Positions 42,581 through 51,633 of a stretch of 64,000 bases of DNA are shown in pieces. How positions within the stretch are numbered: position 1 is the stretch's first letter; every line of letters starts with the position of its first letter. The notes under the pieces were generated by a model. It was not told the origin of the DNA, did not search any database, and worked only from the letters and a program-made list of their open reading frames with translations. Both the position numbers and the translations under genes were made by a program. Origin of the DNA: JAYQKL01 sp049889415 (GTDB taxonomy: Bacteria; Pseudomonadota; Alphaproteobacteria; RS24); contig JBMHDL010000006.1 of assembly GCA_049889415.1 (NCBI GenBank), forward strand, positions 62,001 to 126,000, given 5' to 3'.

Positions 42581-43459
42581 CTATCTCTGACATTTGGGAC
42601 AATAAAAGCTCGATCGCCCTGACTGGACAATCCGTCTGATTGTAGCATCGCAATCCTGATTTGAACAGGCTTCGCCGTCACGGTCATAGACGTCAAAATT
42701 ATGCTGGAAATATCCAGCCGACCCCTCGGCCCCGGCAAAATCGCGCAAGCTGGACCCACCGGCAGCGATCGCCTCCTGCAACACGTCTCGAATATGCGGC
42801 ACCAGACGTTCTGTTCGTATTGCCCCCAAATTGCCGGCTTTGCGGCGCGGTGAAATGCCGGCGCGAAACAAAGCCTCACAGACATATATGTTACCAAGAC
42901 CGGAAACAACAGTCTGATCCAAAAGGGCGGTCTTGATCGGTGATCGCCGGTCGCCCAGCGCGGTCTGCAGTTCTTGCCAGCTCCATTCATTGGATAATGG
43001 TTCCGGTCCGAGATGGGCAAAATGCCGGCTTTGCCAAAGGGTATCCGCCGGCAGCAGATCCATGTAGCCGAACCGGCGCGGGTCTGAATAGACAAGTTCC
43101 AGGCCGCTCTCAAAAGTCACGCTGACATGGTCATGCTTGCCGACCCCTTTGGGAGATCCAGTGCCGGCCTGATGATGAAACGCCCCCGGTCGGGTCCGGC
43201 CTGCGGGATCCGACACTGTATAACGTCCAGTCATGCCGAGATGTGTCATCCAAACAAGACCATTATCGAGATGTTTCAGGATGAATTTGGCACGGCGGGA
43301 AATTTTCTCGACTTTGGCCCGTTTGAGCCTGTCGGCAAAACCTTCGGGGAACGGAAATCTCAACCCATCACGGCGCAGGGATATACCGTCAATCCGCCTC
43401 CCCTCAACAAAGGGCTGCAACCCACGGCAGACTGTTTCAACTTCGGGCAATTCAGGCAT
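42581..43459 (-). CDS. mutM: Formamidopyrimidine-DNA glycosylase
   Basis: The 292-residue base-excision enzyme removes 8-oxoguanine and ring-opened purines and nicks the abasic site. The N-terminal PELPEVETVCRGL supplies the catalytic Pro and Glu after Met removal. DNA-contact region THLGMTGRY, the helix-two-turn-helix QTVVSGLGNIYVCEALF and the zinc finger C-x4-C...CPKC at the end are all present. It is divergent from ubiE. Confidence 0.96.
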   Translation of the reverse strand: MPELPEVETVCRGLQPFVEGRRIDGISLRRDGLRFPFPEGFADRLKRAKVEKISRRAKFILKHLDNGLVWMTHLGMTGRYTVSDPAGRTRPGAFHHQAGTGSPKGVGKHDHVSVTFESGLELVYSDPRRFGYMDLLPADTLWQSRHFAHLGPEPLSNEWSWQELQTALGDRRSPIKTALLDQTVVSGLGNIYVCEALFRAGISPRRKAGNLGAIRTERLVPHIRDVLQEAIAAGGSSLRDFAGAEGSAGYFQHNFDVYDRDGEACSNQDCDATIRRIVQSGRSSFYCPKCQR

Positions 43460-43539
43460 ATCTGTTTATACGCCATTTCGCCAATCGCCGCATCAAAACA
43501 TGCCGCCGGAGGACGGGCAAAATGTCTCGCTGCTACATC

Positions 43540-43564
43540 TAGCCGAATGCCGGTCTATCGGCTA
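43540..43564. repeat. Inverted repeat in the mutM-ubiE divergent region
   Basis: TAGCCGA (43540-43546) and TCGGCTA (43558-43564) are a perfect 7-bp inverted repeat with an 11-base loop, 33 bases before the ubiE ATG. It could be an operator or a leader hairpin. Confidence 0.4.
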
Positions 43565-43597
43565 AGGTGCAGATCACATCGATATGAAGTGAAGTTT

Positions 43598-44359
43598 ATG
43601 AAAAAACAACAGGATACAACATCATTTGGATTTCGTGACGTGCCGACCGGCGAGAAACAGGGGTTGGTGCGCGGCGTTTTTGATGCCGTTGCGGAAAAAT
43701 ATGACGTCATGAACGATCTCATGTCGGCCGGATTACACCGGGTCTGGAAAGCCCATGCAGTGTCCGCCCTTTGCCTGCCGCGCAACGGCAAGCCTTATCA
43801 TTTACTTGATGTCGCCGGCGGCACCGGAGACATTGCCTTTCGCGCCGCCGATCAAGGGGGGGAAGGCTTTCAGGCCCACTGCCTCGATATTAATGAAGAA
43901 ATGTTGCGGGTCGGTCAAAACCGCGCCAAAGAAAAGGGTTTGGACGCCACAGTGGATTTTGTCACCGGCAATGCTGAGTGCCTGCCCTATCCCGATAATC
44001 ATTTTGACGGCTACACCATCGCCTTCGGCATCCGCAACGTCACGCACCGGGACACTGCATTGTCCGAAGCCCGGCGCGTGCTCAAGCCCGGCGGCCGGTT
44101 TTTGTGCCTGGAATTCAGCCATGTCAACATCCCCGGTCTCGACCGTCTTTACGACAGTTGGTCGTTCCATGCCATTCCGCGCATCGGCAAACTGATTGCC
44201 GGTGATGACGCCCCCTACACCTATCTGGTTGAAAGCATCCGCAAATTTCCGCAACCGGACGTGTTTGCTGACGAGATCCGCATGGCTGGATTTTCCCGTG
44301 TCCGCTTCGAGCGCCTGAGTGGCGGCATTGCCGCCCTTCACAGCGGCTGGAACATGTGA
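43598..44359 (+). CDS. ubiE: Ubiquinone/menaquinone biosynthesis methyltransferase
   Basis: The 253-residue C-methyltransferase acts on the quinone ring in ubiquinone synthesis. It has GVFDAVAEKYDVMNDLMSAG, motif I LLDVAGGTGDIAFR, the YTIAFGIRNV block and GGRFLCLEFSHV, all diagnostic of UbiE/COQ5. I chose the ATG at 43598; a much longer upstream frame overlaps the divergent mutM gene and is not credible. It is followed by ubiB after 6 bases. Confidence 0.95.
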   Translation: MKKQQDTTSFGFRDVPTGEKQGLVRGVFDAVAEKYDVMNDLMSAGLHRVWKAHAVSALCLPRNGKPYHLLDVAGGTGDIAFRAADQGGEGFQAHCLDINEEMLRVGQNRAKEKGLDATVDFVTGNAECLPYPDNHFDGYTIAFGIRNVTHRDTALSEARRVLKPGGRFLCLEFSHVNIPGLDRLYDSWSFHAIPRIGKLIAGDDAPYTYLVESIRKFPQPDVFADEIRMAGFSRVRFERLSGGIAALHSGWNM

Positions 44360-44365
44360 GGCGGC

Positions 44366-45913
44366 ATGAGGCGTTATCTCAAACTGCTGAGTTTTGTCAG
44401 GCTGATGCTGGCCCAACAGAGCCTGCTGCCGCCCGACTTCAAAGTCAAGGCACCTTGGCATATCCGGATATTGAGGTTTTTAGTGACACTAGGCGCACCG
44501 ACATTTGACGACCAGGAGAGCCGTCAACGCGGCGAAGCCCTGTCGCGGCGCCTGCAGGCTCTCGGGCCCACTTACATCAAGCTCGGCCAGTCTTTGGCGA
44601 CCAGACCCGATGTTATCGGCATTGAGCTGTCGCGGGATCTGCAATATCTCCAGGATCAACTACCGCCATTTGATGACAGCGATGTGGACAAACTGCTAGC
44701 AAACCAGCTCGACATTCCAAAAGACGAATTATTTGCGGAATTCGGCCCTCCTGTAGCGGCGGCGTCAATTGCGCAAGTCCACAAGGCCGTTTTGAAAGAC
44801 GGCCGTGCGGTTGCCGTCAAACTGCTGCGCCCCGGCATTGAGAAACAGCTGGCTGCGGAAATGAAAACTTTCTTCTTTATCGCCCGGCTCGCGGAAAGGC
44901 TTATCCCCGCTGCCCGCCGCATCAAACCGGTGGCCGCCGTCCAAACGCTAGCGGATAGTGTCCGGCTTGAACTGGATTTGAGGCTGGAGGCAGCCGCCCT
45001 GTCGGAAATGGGCGAGAATGTGAAACACGACCCGCATTACAGTGTCCCTGATGTGGTCTGGGAAGGTACCGGCAAACAGGTGCTAACCATGAGCTGGGTG
45101 AACGGCACAAAGCTGTCCGATATACAGGGCCTGCAGAAGGCCGGGCATGACCTGCCAGATCTCGCGGCAAAACTCTTGCAGGCGTTTCTCACCCATGCAA
45201 TTCGTGACGGATTTTTTCATGGTGACATGCATCAAGGCAATCTGATGGCGGATGCTGAAGGTAATCTGATTGGCATTGACCTTGGAATTGCCGGGCGCCT
45301 GGACAAGGACAGTCGGCGGTTTCTTGCCGAGATCCTATATGGGTTCATCACCCGCGACTATGTGAAGATTGCCGAGGTGCATTTTGAAGCCGGCTATGTC
45401 AACACTTCCAAAAACAAGGACGCCTTCGCCCAGGCGCTGCGTTCGATCGGGGAGCCGATCAGCGGCCAGAATGCCGACACCATCTCCATGGCCCGGCTTT
45501 TGACCCAGCTGTTTGAGGTTACCGAACAATTTGACATGGAAACCCAGCCGCAACTTCTCCTGCTGCAGAAAACCATGGTTGTCGTCGAGGGTGTAGCCCG
45601 TTCCCTGGACCCCAAGCTGAACATTTGGACGGTGTCGGAGCCGACGGTCAGCGCCTGGCTGCGCGCCGAGCTCGGACCGGAAGCGGTGCTCAAGGATGCC
45701 GCCACAGGTGTGAAAAATGCCGCCAGACAAATCTCCAAACTGCCTGAGACCCTGAATTTGGCAGAGCGGAATCTGCAACGCCTTGACTCAATCCTGACCG
45801 AGGACGGCCTGCTGCTGCATCCCGACATGTTAAAGAAGTCAAAAAGCCAAAAACCTCTTTGGATGGCCCTGATTGCAACCGCCGGGCTGGCCCTGGCTGC
45901 CTTGGTCCTTTAG
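44366..45913 (+). CDS. ubiB: Ubiquinone biosynthesis protein UbiB (atypical kinase)
   Basis: The 515-residue ABC1/ADCK-family protein has the ADCK signature KxGQ (LGPTYIKLGQSLATRPD), the alanine-rich loop PVAAASIAQVHKA, VAVKLLRPGI, the HGDMHQGNL catalytic loop and IDLGIAGRLD. A C-terminal membrane helix (LWMALIATAGLALAALVL) anchors it. UbiB supports early ubiquinone assembly, probably as an ATPase. Length is normal. The ubiE-ubiB pair is typical for alphaproteobacteria. Confidence 0.94.
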   Translation: MRRYLKLLSFVRLMLAQQSLLPPDFKVKAPWHIRILRFLVTLGAPTFDDQESRQRGEALSRRLQALGPTYIKLGQSLATRPDVIGIELSRDLQYLQDQLPPFDDSDVDKLLANQLDIPKDELFAEFGPPVAAASIAQVHKAVLKDGRAVAVKLLRPGIEKQLAAEMKTFFFIARLAERLIPAARRIKPVAAVQTLADSVRLELDLRLEAAALSEMGENVKHDPHYSVPDVVWEGTGKQVLTMSWVNGTKLSDIQGLQKAGHDLPDLAAKLLQAFLTHAIRDGFFHGDMHQGNLMADAEGNLIGIDLGIAGRLDKDSRRFLAEILYGFITRDYVKIAEVHFEAGYVNTSKNKDAFAQALRSIGEPISGQNADTISMARLLTQLFEVTEQFDMETQPQLLLLQKTMVVVEGVARSLDPKLNIWTVSEPTVSAWLRAELGPEAVLKDAATGVKNAARQISKLPETLNLAERNLQRLDSILTEDGLLLHPDMLKKSKSQKPLWMALIATAGLALAALVL

Positions 45914-46013
45914 GGACAAAAAGATACGGCAGGCAGGTACTACAAAAAAATACTGTAAATTACCCAGATTATCATGTTATATGTGCGGTGTTATTTATCC
46001 GGAGGACATCCAA

Positions 46014-47252
46014 ATGTCTGACTTGTTGCGCGGCAAGCGTATATTGCTGATTATCGGCGGCGGCATAGCTGCCTATAAAACCCCTGAACTGGTGCGTCAG
46101 CTGAAAGGTTCGGGCGCGCAGGTCCGCTGCGTCCTGACGGCCGGGGGTGCGCAGTTTGTTACCCCTTTAACCCTAGGCAGCGTCTCAGGCGACAAGGTTT
46201 ATGAAAGCCTCTTTGACCTGACGGATGAAACCGAAATGGGGCATATCCAGCTGTCACGTGATGCAGATTTGATTGTTGTCGCCCCCGCCACAGCTGATCT
46301 GATGGCAAAAATGGCCCAAGGCCTGGCGGGAGATCTGGCCAGCACGGCTTTGTTGGCGACCGACAAGCCGGTGCTGCTAGCACCGGCGATGAATGTGCGC
46401 ATGTGGCTACATCCGGCGACACAACGCAACCTGCAAACCCTGCAACAGGACGGCATTGAAGTCATCGGTCCGGACAGCGGGGACATGGCGTGTGGCGAGA
46501 CAGGGCCAGGGCGGATGTCCGAGCCGGACACCATCACCGCCGCCGTTATCAGAAAACTTGGAGCCGGCACCAAACCTTTGGCCGGCAAACGCGCTCTGAT
46601 AACCGCCGGACCGACACATGAACCGATTGATCCGGTGCGCTACATCGCCAACCGCTCTTCAGGCAAACAGGGTTATGCGATTGCGGAGGCGGTCGCCGGT
46701 CTTGGCGCGGAAACTGTTCTGGTCTCCGGCCCAACCGCTTTGACGGCCCCGGCCAATGTAACGCTGGAAGCCGTAGAAACGGCTGAGGAAATGAAACAGG
46801 CCTGCGAGGACCATCTGCCCAGCTGCATCGCCGTTTTGTCCGCAGCAGTTGCGGACTGGCGGAGTGCCGCAACTTCAAACGCTAAAATCAAGAAACAGCA
46901 AAACAATGCCCCACCCGCGCTGACGCTGACAGAAAATCCGGATATTCTGGCGCATCTGTCGCGCCACCCGCAGCGCCCTGACCTGCTTGTCGGATTTGCC
47001 GCTGAAACGGATGATGTAATCGGCAATGCCCGCGACAAGCTGGCGCGCAAGGGCTGTGACTGGATTGTCGCCAATGACGTCTCACCGGAAACCGGTGTCA
47101 TGGGCGGCAGCGACAACACAGTCCATATCATTGACAAATCAAACCATGAGGCCTGGGAGAAAATGAGCAAAGTGGACGTGGCCCGCAAATTGGCGGCCCG
47201 CATTGCCGACCATTTTAGTGCCGACCATTTCAGTGCCGATGCGGCTCATTAA
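46014..47252 (+). CDS. coaBC: Bifunctional phosphopantothenoylcysteine synthetase/decarboxylase
   Basis: The 412-residue protein carries two steps of coenzyme A synthesis. The CoaC flavin domain has GGGIAAYKTPELVR, PATADLMAKMA, PAMNVRMW and the catalytic-Cys loop CGETGPGRM. The CoaB domain has ITAGPTHEPIDPVRYI, the lysine motif in SNAKIKKQ and GFAAETDD. GGAGGA precedes the ATG at 46014. The C-terminus ends in a duplicated HFSAD peptide from a 15-base tandem repeat. dut follows after 13 bases. Confidence 0.94.
   Translation: MSDLLRGKRILLIIGGGIAAYKTPELVRQLKGSGAQVRCVLTAGGAQFVTPLTLGSVSGDKVYESLFDLTDETEMGHIQLSRDADLIVVAPATADLMAKMAQGLAGDLASTALLATDKPVLLAPAMNVRMWLHPATQRNLQTLQQDGIEVIGPDSGDMACGETGPGRMSEPDTITAAVIRKLGAGTKPLAGKRALITAGPTHEPIDPVRYIANRSSGKQGYAIAEAVAGLGAETVLVSGPTALTAPANVTLEAVETAEEMKQACEDHLPSCIAVLSAAVADWRSAATSNAKIKKQQNNAPPALTLTENPDILAHLSRHPQRPDLLVGFAAETDDVIGNARDKLARKGCDWIVANDVSPETGVMGGSDNTVHIIDKSNHEAWEKMSKVDVARKLAARIADHFSADHFSADAAH
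47205..47234 (+). repeat. 15-base tandem duplication at the coaBC 3' end
   Basis: Two units, GCCGACCATTTTAGT and GCCGACCATTTCAGT, lie head to tail and differ at one base. They keep frame and duplicate HFSAD in the last residues of CoaBC. It is probably a recent slippage event with little effect. Confidence 0.85.
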
Positions 47253-47265
47253 CGGGATCACGCTC

Positions 47266-47736
47266 ATGAGCCGTCAGATTGAAAAAATCACCCTACCGGT
47301 CAATCGTCTCCCGCATGGCGCAGGTCTTGAGCTTCCGTTTTATGCCAGCGCTGAAGCCGCCGGCATGGATTTGCTGGCCGCCCTCGCTGCCGACAGTCCC
47401 GTTACACTGGCGCCGGGCGATACGGCGATGATCCCGACCGGCCTGGCCATGGCCTTACCGCCGGGCTATGAGGCCCAAATCCGCCCGCGCTCCGGTCTCG
47501 CCGCCAAACATGCCATTACGGTGCTCAACAGCCCGGGCACGGTTGACAGTGATTATCGCGGAGAGGTCAAGGTCATTTTGATCAATCACGGGCGCGAAGA
47601 TTTTACCATTGAACGGGGAGAACGCATTGCCCAAATGGTCATCGCCCCAGTCACGCAGGGCATCTGGACCGAAGTGGATGATTTGAATGAAACTGACCGT
47701 GGCACTGGCGGCTTCGGGTCAACCGGAACGAAATAA
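47266..47736 (+). CDS. dut: dUTP pyrophosphatase
   Basis: The 156-residue trimeric dUTPase hydrolyses dUTP to dUMP. The five motifs are seen: AGMDLLAAL, PRSGLAAKHAITV, NSPGTVDSDYRGEV, RIAQMVI and the C-terminal RGTGGFGSTG that closes over the active site. The start is ATG 47266 (MSRQIEKITL); an upstream ATG at 47239 would overlap coaBC and add a few residues. Confidence 0.95.
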   Translation: MSRQIEKITLPVNRLPHGAGLELPFYASAEAAGMDLLAALAADSPVTLAPGDTAMIPTGLAMALPPGYEAQIRPRSGLAAKHAITVLNSPGTVDSDYRGEVKVILINHGREDFTIERGERIAQMVIAPVTQGIWTEVDDLNETDRGTGGFGSTGTK

Positions 47737-47739
47737 ACC

Positions 47740-48183
47740 ATGCTGTCCTTGTCCCGAAAACAAACACTGGCTCTTGAGGCCGTCCTGGATGTAGCCCTCA
47801 ATGCCCGGCCCGATCCGGTCCAGGCCCGCGACATCACCAAACGCCAGAAAGTGCCCCAGCGCTATCTGGAACACATCATGCAGGCTCTTGTGCGGGCCGA
47901 TATTTTGCGCGGTGTCAGGGGGCCACGGGGCGGATACAGATTGGCGCGCGAACGCCGGCGTATATCCGTCGGAGAGATTGTGCGGGTGATTTCGGCGCTG
48001 GAAGACAGCGATCCGGACGGCGGCTCTGAAAAAATCGTCTGCGGAGCCGGACTGACCAAAAGCCTGACCGACAGGCTACAACAGGATTTGATGACGCAGC
48101 TTGACGAGACGTCGCTAGCACAGCTGTGTGATAATATCCAAAGTCAACAGGCGAGTCCGGCGGCAGCCGATTTCACCATTTAA
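47740..48183 (+). CDS. Rrf2-family transcriptional regulator
   Basis: The 147-residue protein has the Rrf2 winged helix: ALEAVLDVALN, the recognition helix QRYLEHIMQALVRADILRGVRGPRGGYRLA. It has only one cysteine (KIVCGAGL), so the three-cysteine [2Fe-2S] site of IscR or NsrR is missing. Adjacency to cysK (21 bases downstream, same strand) suggests a CymR-like control of cysteine synthesis; this is inference. It begins 3 bases after the dut stop. Confidence 0.85.
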   Translation: MLSLSRKQTLALEAVLDVALNARPDPVQARDITKRQKVPQRYLEHIMQALVRADILRGVRGPRGGYRLARERRRISVGEIVRVISALEDSDPDGGSEKIVCGAGLTKSLTDRLQQDLMTQLDETSLAQLCDNIQSQQASPAAADFTI

Positions 48184-48203
48184 CATCAAGCCTAGGGGGT
48201 GTC

Positions 48204-49148
48204 ATGACGGGACGGGGCAGAATTTACGACAATATCACACAAACCATCGGCAACACGCCCCTGGTCAGACTGCAGCGTATGCAGAAAGCGGCGGGCGTAC
48301 AGGCTGACATTCTTTTGAAACTTGAATTTTTCAACCCCATGTCGAGCGTCAAGGACCGCATCGGCGTTGCCATGATTGAAGCGCTGGAAAAACAGGGTCT
48401 GCTGAACGACAAATCCGTCATCGTTGAACCGACCTCTGGCAATACCGGGATTGCCCTGGCTTTTGCGGCCGCCGCAAAAGGGTACCGCCTGATTTTATGC
48501 ATGCCGGAAAGCATGTCTCTGGAACGGCGCAAAATGCTGTCCCTGCTTGGTGCCGACCTTGAGTTGACGCCGGCCGAGCAGGGCATGAAAGGGGCTATTG
48601 CCAAAGCCGAGGAATTGTTGAACAGCCTCGACAATGCCGTGATGCCGCAACAGTTTGACAACCCCGCTAATCCGGAAATCCACCGCATCACAACCGCTGA
48701 GGAAATCTGGGCTGATACGCGGGGTGCGGTAGACGCCGTCATTTCCGGCATTGGCACCGCTGGTACCTTCACCGGGGTCGGCAGCGTGTTAAAGGATAAG
48801 AAGCCGGATATGAAGATGATTGCTGTGGAGCCAGAAGACAGCCCGGTGCTGTCCGGCGGCGCCCCCGGCCCGCATAAAATTCAGGGCATTGGTGCGGGCT
48901 TCAAACCCGGCAATCTGGAAGAGGCCTTGATTGATGAAGTCATCACCATCGGCAATGAAACGGCTTTTTCAACGGCCCGCGAGGCCGCCAAAAGCGAAGG
49001 CATCCCCGGCGGCATTTCAGCCGGCGCTGCCATTGCGGCCGCTTTGGAAGTCGGGTCGCGTCCCGACATGGCCGGCAAAACCATCGTCGTCATCATTCCG
49101 AGCTTTGCTGAACGCTATTTGTCAACCGCACTGTTTGAAGGCCTGTAG
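48204..49148 (+). CDS. cysK: Cysteine synthase (O-acetylserine sulfhydrylase)
   Basis: The 314-residue PLP enzyme forms cysteine from O-acetylserine and sulfide. The PLP lysine is in NPMSSVKDRIG (about residue 48), the substrate loop is PTSGNTGIALAF, the phosphate-binding turn GIGTAGTFTGVG, and GIGAGFKPG follows. The sequence fits CysK. It sits between the Rrf2 regulator and a ThiF/MoeB-like gene, which points to a sulfur-assimilation cluster. Confidence 0.94.
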   Translation: MTGRGRIYDNITQTIGNTPLVRLQRMQKAAGVQADILLKLEFFNPMSSVKDRIGVAMIEALEKQGLLNDKSVIVEPTSGNTGIALAFAAAAKGYRLILCMPESMSLERRKMLSLLGADLELTPAEQGMKGAIAKAEELLNSLDNAVMPQQFDNPANPEIHRITTAEEIWADTRGAVDAVISGIGTAGTFTGVGSVLKDKKPDMKMIAVEPEDSPVLSGGAPGPHKIQGIGAGFKPGNLEEALIDEVITIGNETAFSTAREAAKSEGIPGGISAGAAIAAALEVGSRPDMAGKTIVVIIPSFAERYLSTALFEGL

Positions 49149-49154
49149 GGGCTT

Positions 49155-49961
49155 ATGGTGCTGGACGACAGCCAGCTGGAGCGCTATGCGCGGCATATCA
49201 TGCTGAAGCAGATCGGCGGGGCCGGACAGCAGAAACTGCTCAACGCCAAAGTTCTGGTCATCGGGGCCGGCGGACTGGGATGCCCGCTATTGAGCTATCT
49301 CGCTGCGGCCGGGGTCGGCACCATCGGTATTGTTGATGATGATAAGGTCAGCCTGTCCAATCTGCAGCGCCAAACCCTTTATGCTACAGCTGATGTCGGA
49401 CGCCTGAAAACGGCGGCAGCCGCAGACCGTCTTGCCCAGCTCAATCCGGACTGCACCATCATCCGGCACACCACCCGCCTCACCCCGGACAATGCGCTTG
49501 AACTGATCAATGCTTATGATGTCGTGGCAGATGGTTGCGATAATTTCACCACGCGTTTTCTGGTCAATGATGCCTGCTATTTTGCACAAAAACCGCTTGT
49601 TTCAGCGGCGGTTGGTCAATTTGACGGGCAATTGAGCTGCTTCAGGGCCTATGAAAACACCCCTTCAGGAACGCCAAACCCCTGCTATCGCAGTCTGGTT
49701 CCGGCGGCGCCGGATAATGCGGATGAAATGACCTGCGCGCAGACCGGCATTATTGGTGCTTTAACGGGTGTGATGGGCAGCCTGCAGGCGCTGGAAGTAA
49801 TCAAGGAACTCACGGGAGCGGGCGAGACCCTGACCGGCCGGCTGTTGATTTATGATGCACTGACGGCACAAAGCCGTATCGTACGCCTCCCCTGGGATCC
49901 GGCCAACCCACTCAACGGGGAAACCCCGATATTTTCAGATCTCAGCCATCACTCCGGCTGA
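49155..49961 (+). CDS. ThiF/MoeB/HesA-family adenylyltransferase
   Basis: The 268-residue E1-like enzyme has the start ERYARHIMLKQIGGAGQQKL, the ATP loop VIGAGGLGCPLLSYL, VSLSNLQRQTLY and DGCDNFTTRFLVND. It would adenylate the C-terminus of a ThiS/MoaD-type sulfur carrier. The catalytic cysteine region is MTCAQTGIIGAL. The usual zinc pairs are missing: PCYRSL replaces C-x2-C, and no C-x2-C occurs near the end. Placement beside cysK suggests a sulfur-transfer role. It could be MoeB, ThiF or a separate HesA-type protein. Confidence 0.82.
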   Translation: MVLDDSQLERYARHIMLKQIGGAGQQKLLNAKVLVIGAGGLGCPLLSYLAAAGVGTIGIVDDDKVSLSNLQRQTLYATADVGRLKTAAAADRLAQLNPDCTIIRHTTRLTPDNALELINAYDVVADGCDNFTTRFLVNDACYFAQKPLVSAAVGQFDGQLSCFRAYENTPSGTPNPCYRSLVPAAPDNADEMTCAQTGIIGALTGVMGSLQALEVIKELTGAGETLTGRLLIYDALTAQSRIVRLPWDPANPLNGETPIFSDLSHHSG

Positions 49962-49966
49962 CGCCA

Positions 49967-50986
49967 TCATCCATGCAGGGCATGGCTCGGCAGAACACGG
50001 TCTGGTGGACGGTGACCGTCAGCGAATGTGCGGATGTTAATCAGGACCTTTTCGCCCATCCCGTCGCGCCCCTCAATTGTGGCCGAACTCATATGCGGCA
50101 GTAAAATGACGTTTTCCATCTCCAGCAATCTTGGATTGACCGCAGGTTCGCGTTCAAACACGTCAAGTGCAGCGCCGGCCAAACGCCCTTGTGACAGAGC
50201 ATCCGCGAGCGCGTTCTCGTCGACAATCTTGCCCCGGCTCGTATTGATCAAATAGCTGTCCCGTCGCATCAATTGCAGGCTTTGCGCATTAATCAGATGC
50301 GTGGTCTCCTCCGTGTGCGGACAGTTCAGGGACAGAAAGTCAGCAGCCGCCATCAGGTCATCAAGTTTCGGACAATAACTTGCCGCCAAATCTGCTTCAA
50401 TGTCCTCATGGAGACGGTTGCGGTTGTGATAGACGACTTTCAGCCCAAACACTTTAGCGCGGCGGGCAACGGCCTGCCCGATGCGGCCCATGCCGACAAT
50501 ACCAAGGGTTTTTCCGGCCAGTCGGCGGCCCAGCATCCAGTTGGGCGACCAGCCTGAAAAACTGTCAGGCACCCGCATCACTCGGTCACCCTCAACCATG
50601 CGGCGCGGCAAAGCCAGCAACAGCGCCGCCACCATATCAGCCGTATCTTCGGTCAAAACACTCGGCGTGTTGGTGACGGTAACCCCCCTTTCATGGGCGG
50701 CATCAACATCAATATTATCCACCCCATTACCGAAATTGGCAATCAGCTTCAGACCGGGCCCGGCCTGGGCAATCATTTCGGCATCAATCTTGTCCGTGAC
50801 CGTCGGCACCAGCACATCCGCGTCTTGCATGGCGGCCAGAATATCCTGGCGCGAGAACGGCCGGTCATCCCGGTTCAGCACAACATCAAACATTTGCGAC
50901 ATGCGCTGCTCGACCGATTGCGGCAATTGCCTGAGAACCACAACCTTCACGGATTGGCTGTCTTTTGGGGCATCTGAGTCTGACAT
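49967..50986 (-). CDS. D-2-hydroxyacid dehydrogenase (glyoxylate/hydroxypyruvate reductase-like)
   Basis: The 339-residue enzyme has the NAD motif LGIVGMGRIGQAVARRA, the substrate region NFGNGVDNIDVDAA, the NTSRGKIVDENALADAL block with the catalytic Arg, a Glu in DVFEREPAVNP and the His in LPHMSSAT. This fits glyoxylate/hydroxypyruvate reductase of the GyaR/GhrB type rather than phosphoglycerate dehydrogenase. A role in glycolate metabolism with glcB is possible. I chose the ATG at 50986. It is divergent from the SH3 protein gene and convergent with the ThiF-like gene. Confidence 0.88.
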   Translation of the reverse strand: MSDSDAPKDSQSVKVVVLRQLPQSVEQRMSQMFDVVLNRDDRPFSRQDILAAMQDADVLVPTVTDKIDAEMIAQAGPGLKLIANFGNGVDNIDVDAAHERGVTVTNTPSVLTEDTADMVAALLLALPRRMVEGDRVMRVPDSFSGWSPNWMLGRRLAGKTLGIVGMGRIGQAVARRAKVFGLKVVYHNRNRLHEDIEADLAASYCPKLDDLMAAADFLSLNCPHTEETTHLINAQSLQLMRRDSYLINTSRGKIVDENALADALSQGRLAGAALDVFEREPAVNPRLLEMENVILLPHMSSATIEGRDGMGEKVLINIRTFADGHRPPDRVLPSHALHG

Positions 50987-51090
50987 TATAAACCTTGTTT
51001 TGCAGGACACCCCTTCATAGCAAATTGTGCGGCAATGAAAAAGTCACAAAACCGTTTGACCCAAAACGAACCTCAGCTATCAATATTGTT

Positions 51091-51633
51091 ATGGAACGCG
51101 TGACTTTGTGGCGACTGGGTGGTGTTTTTGGTCTGCTGGTCTTGTTGCTGGCCCTGTTTCCCATCTCCTATATTTCTTTGGCGGGAAGCGACACCCGTAT
51201 CTTAGGCGAAAGCGGCCACCCTCTGCCGCGTTTTGTCAGTCTGAAATCCAATGAGGTGAACGTCAGGCGCGGGCCAGGGAGAGAGTATCCCGTTCTTTGG
51301 CAGTTTCAGCGCCGTGGCCTGCCTGTCGAGATCATCGCGGAATATAAATTATGGCGCCATATACGCGACCATGAAGGTGCGGAGGGCTGGGTTCATGCCA
51401 GCCTGTTGCGCGGTCAGCGGTCAGTCATCATCAAACTGACGCCGGAGGCACAACCCCTGCGCGCCACTCCCGACACCGGCGCACGCATGGTAGCCCTCAT
51501 CCAACCCGGCGTGGTTGCCGATCTGGAGGATTGTGAGCGCGACTGGTGCGAGATTGACGTCGGCGACCATGATGGCTGGGTCCCCAGAGAGCTGCTTTGG
51601 GGGCTTTATGATTTCGAGTTTCTGGAAGACTGA
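51091..51633 (+). CDS. Exported SH3-domain protein
   Basis: The 180-residue protein starts MERVTLWRLGG with a signal or anchor (GVFGLLVLLLALFPISYISLA). Two bacterial SH3-like units follow: VNVRRGPGREYPVLWQF...GWVHASLL and LRATPDTGARMVALIQPG...GWVPRELLWG. Such DUF1058/SH3_4 proteins are periplasmic and may bind peptidoglycan or its stem peptides. An in-frame longer start at 50995 overlaps the divergent gene. Its stop abuts the stop of the DUF3501 gene. Confidence 0.78.
   Translation: MERVTLWRLGGVFGLLVLLLALFPISYISLAGSDTRILGESGHPLPRFVSLKSNEVNVRRGPGREYPVLWQFQRRGLPVEIIAEYKLWRHIRDHEGAEGWVHASLLRGQRSVIIKLTPEAQPLRATPDTGARMVALIQPGVVADLEDCERDWCEIDVGDHDGWVPRELLWGLYDFEFLED

Noticed and set aside
43127..43597. 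Long N-terminal extension of ubiE
   Set aside because: The extension overlaps the divergent mutM gene and has no UbiE similarity; the ATG at 43598 gives the normal protein.
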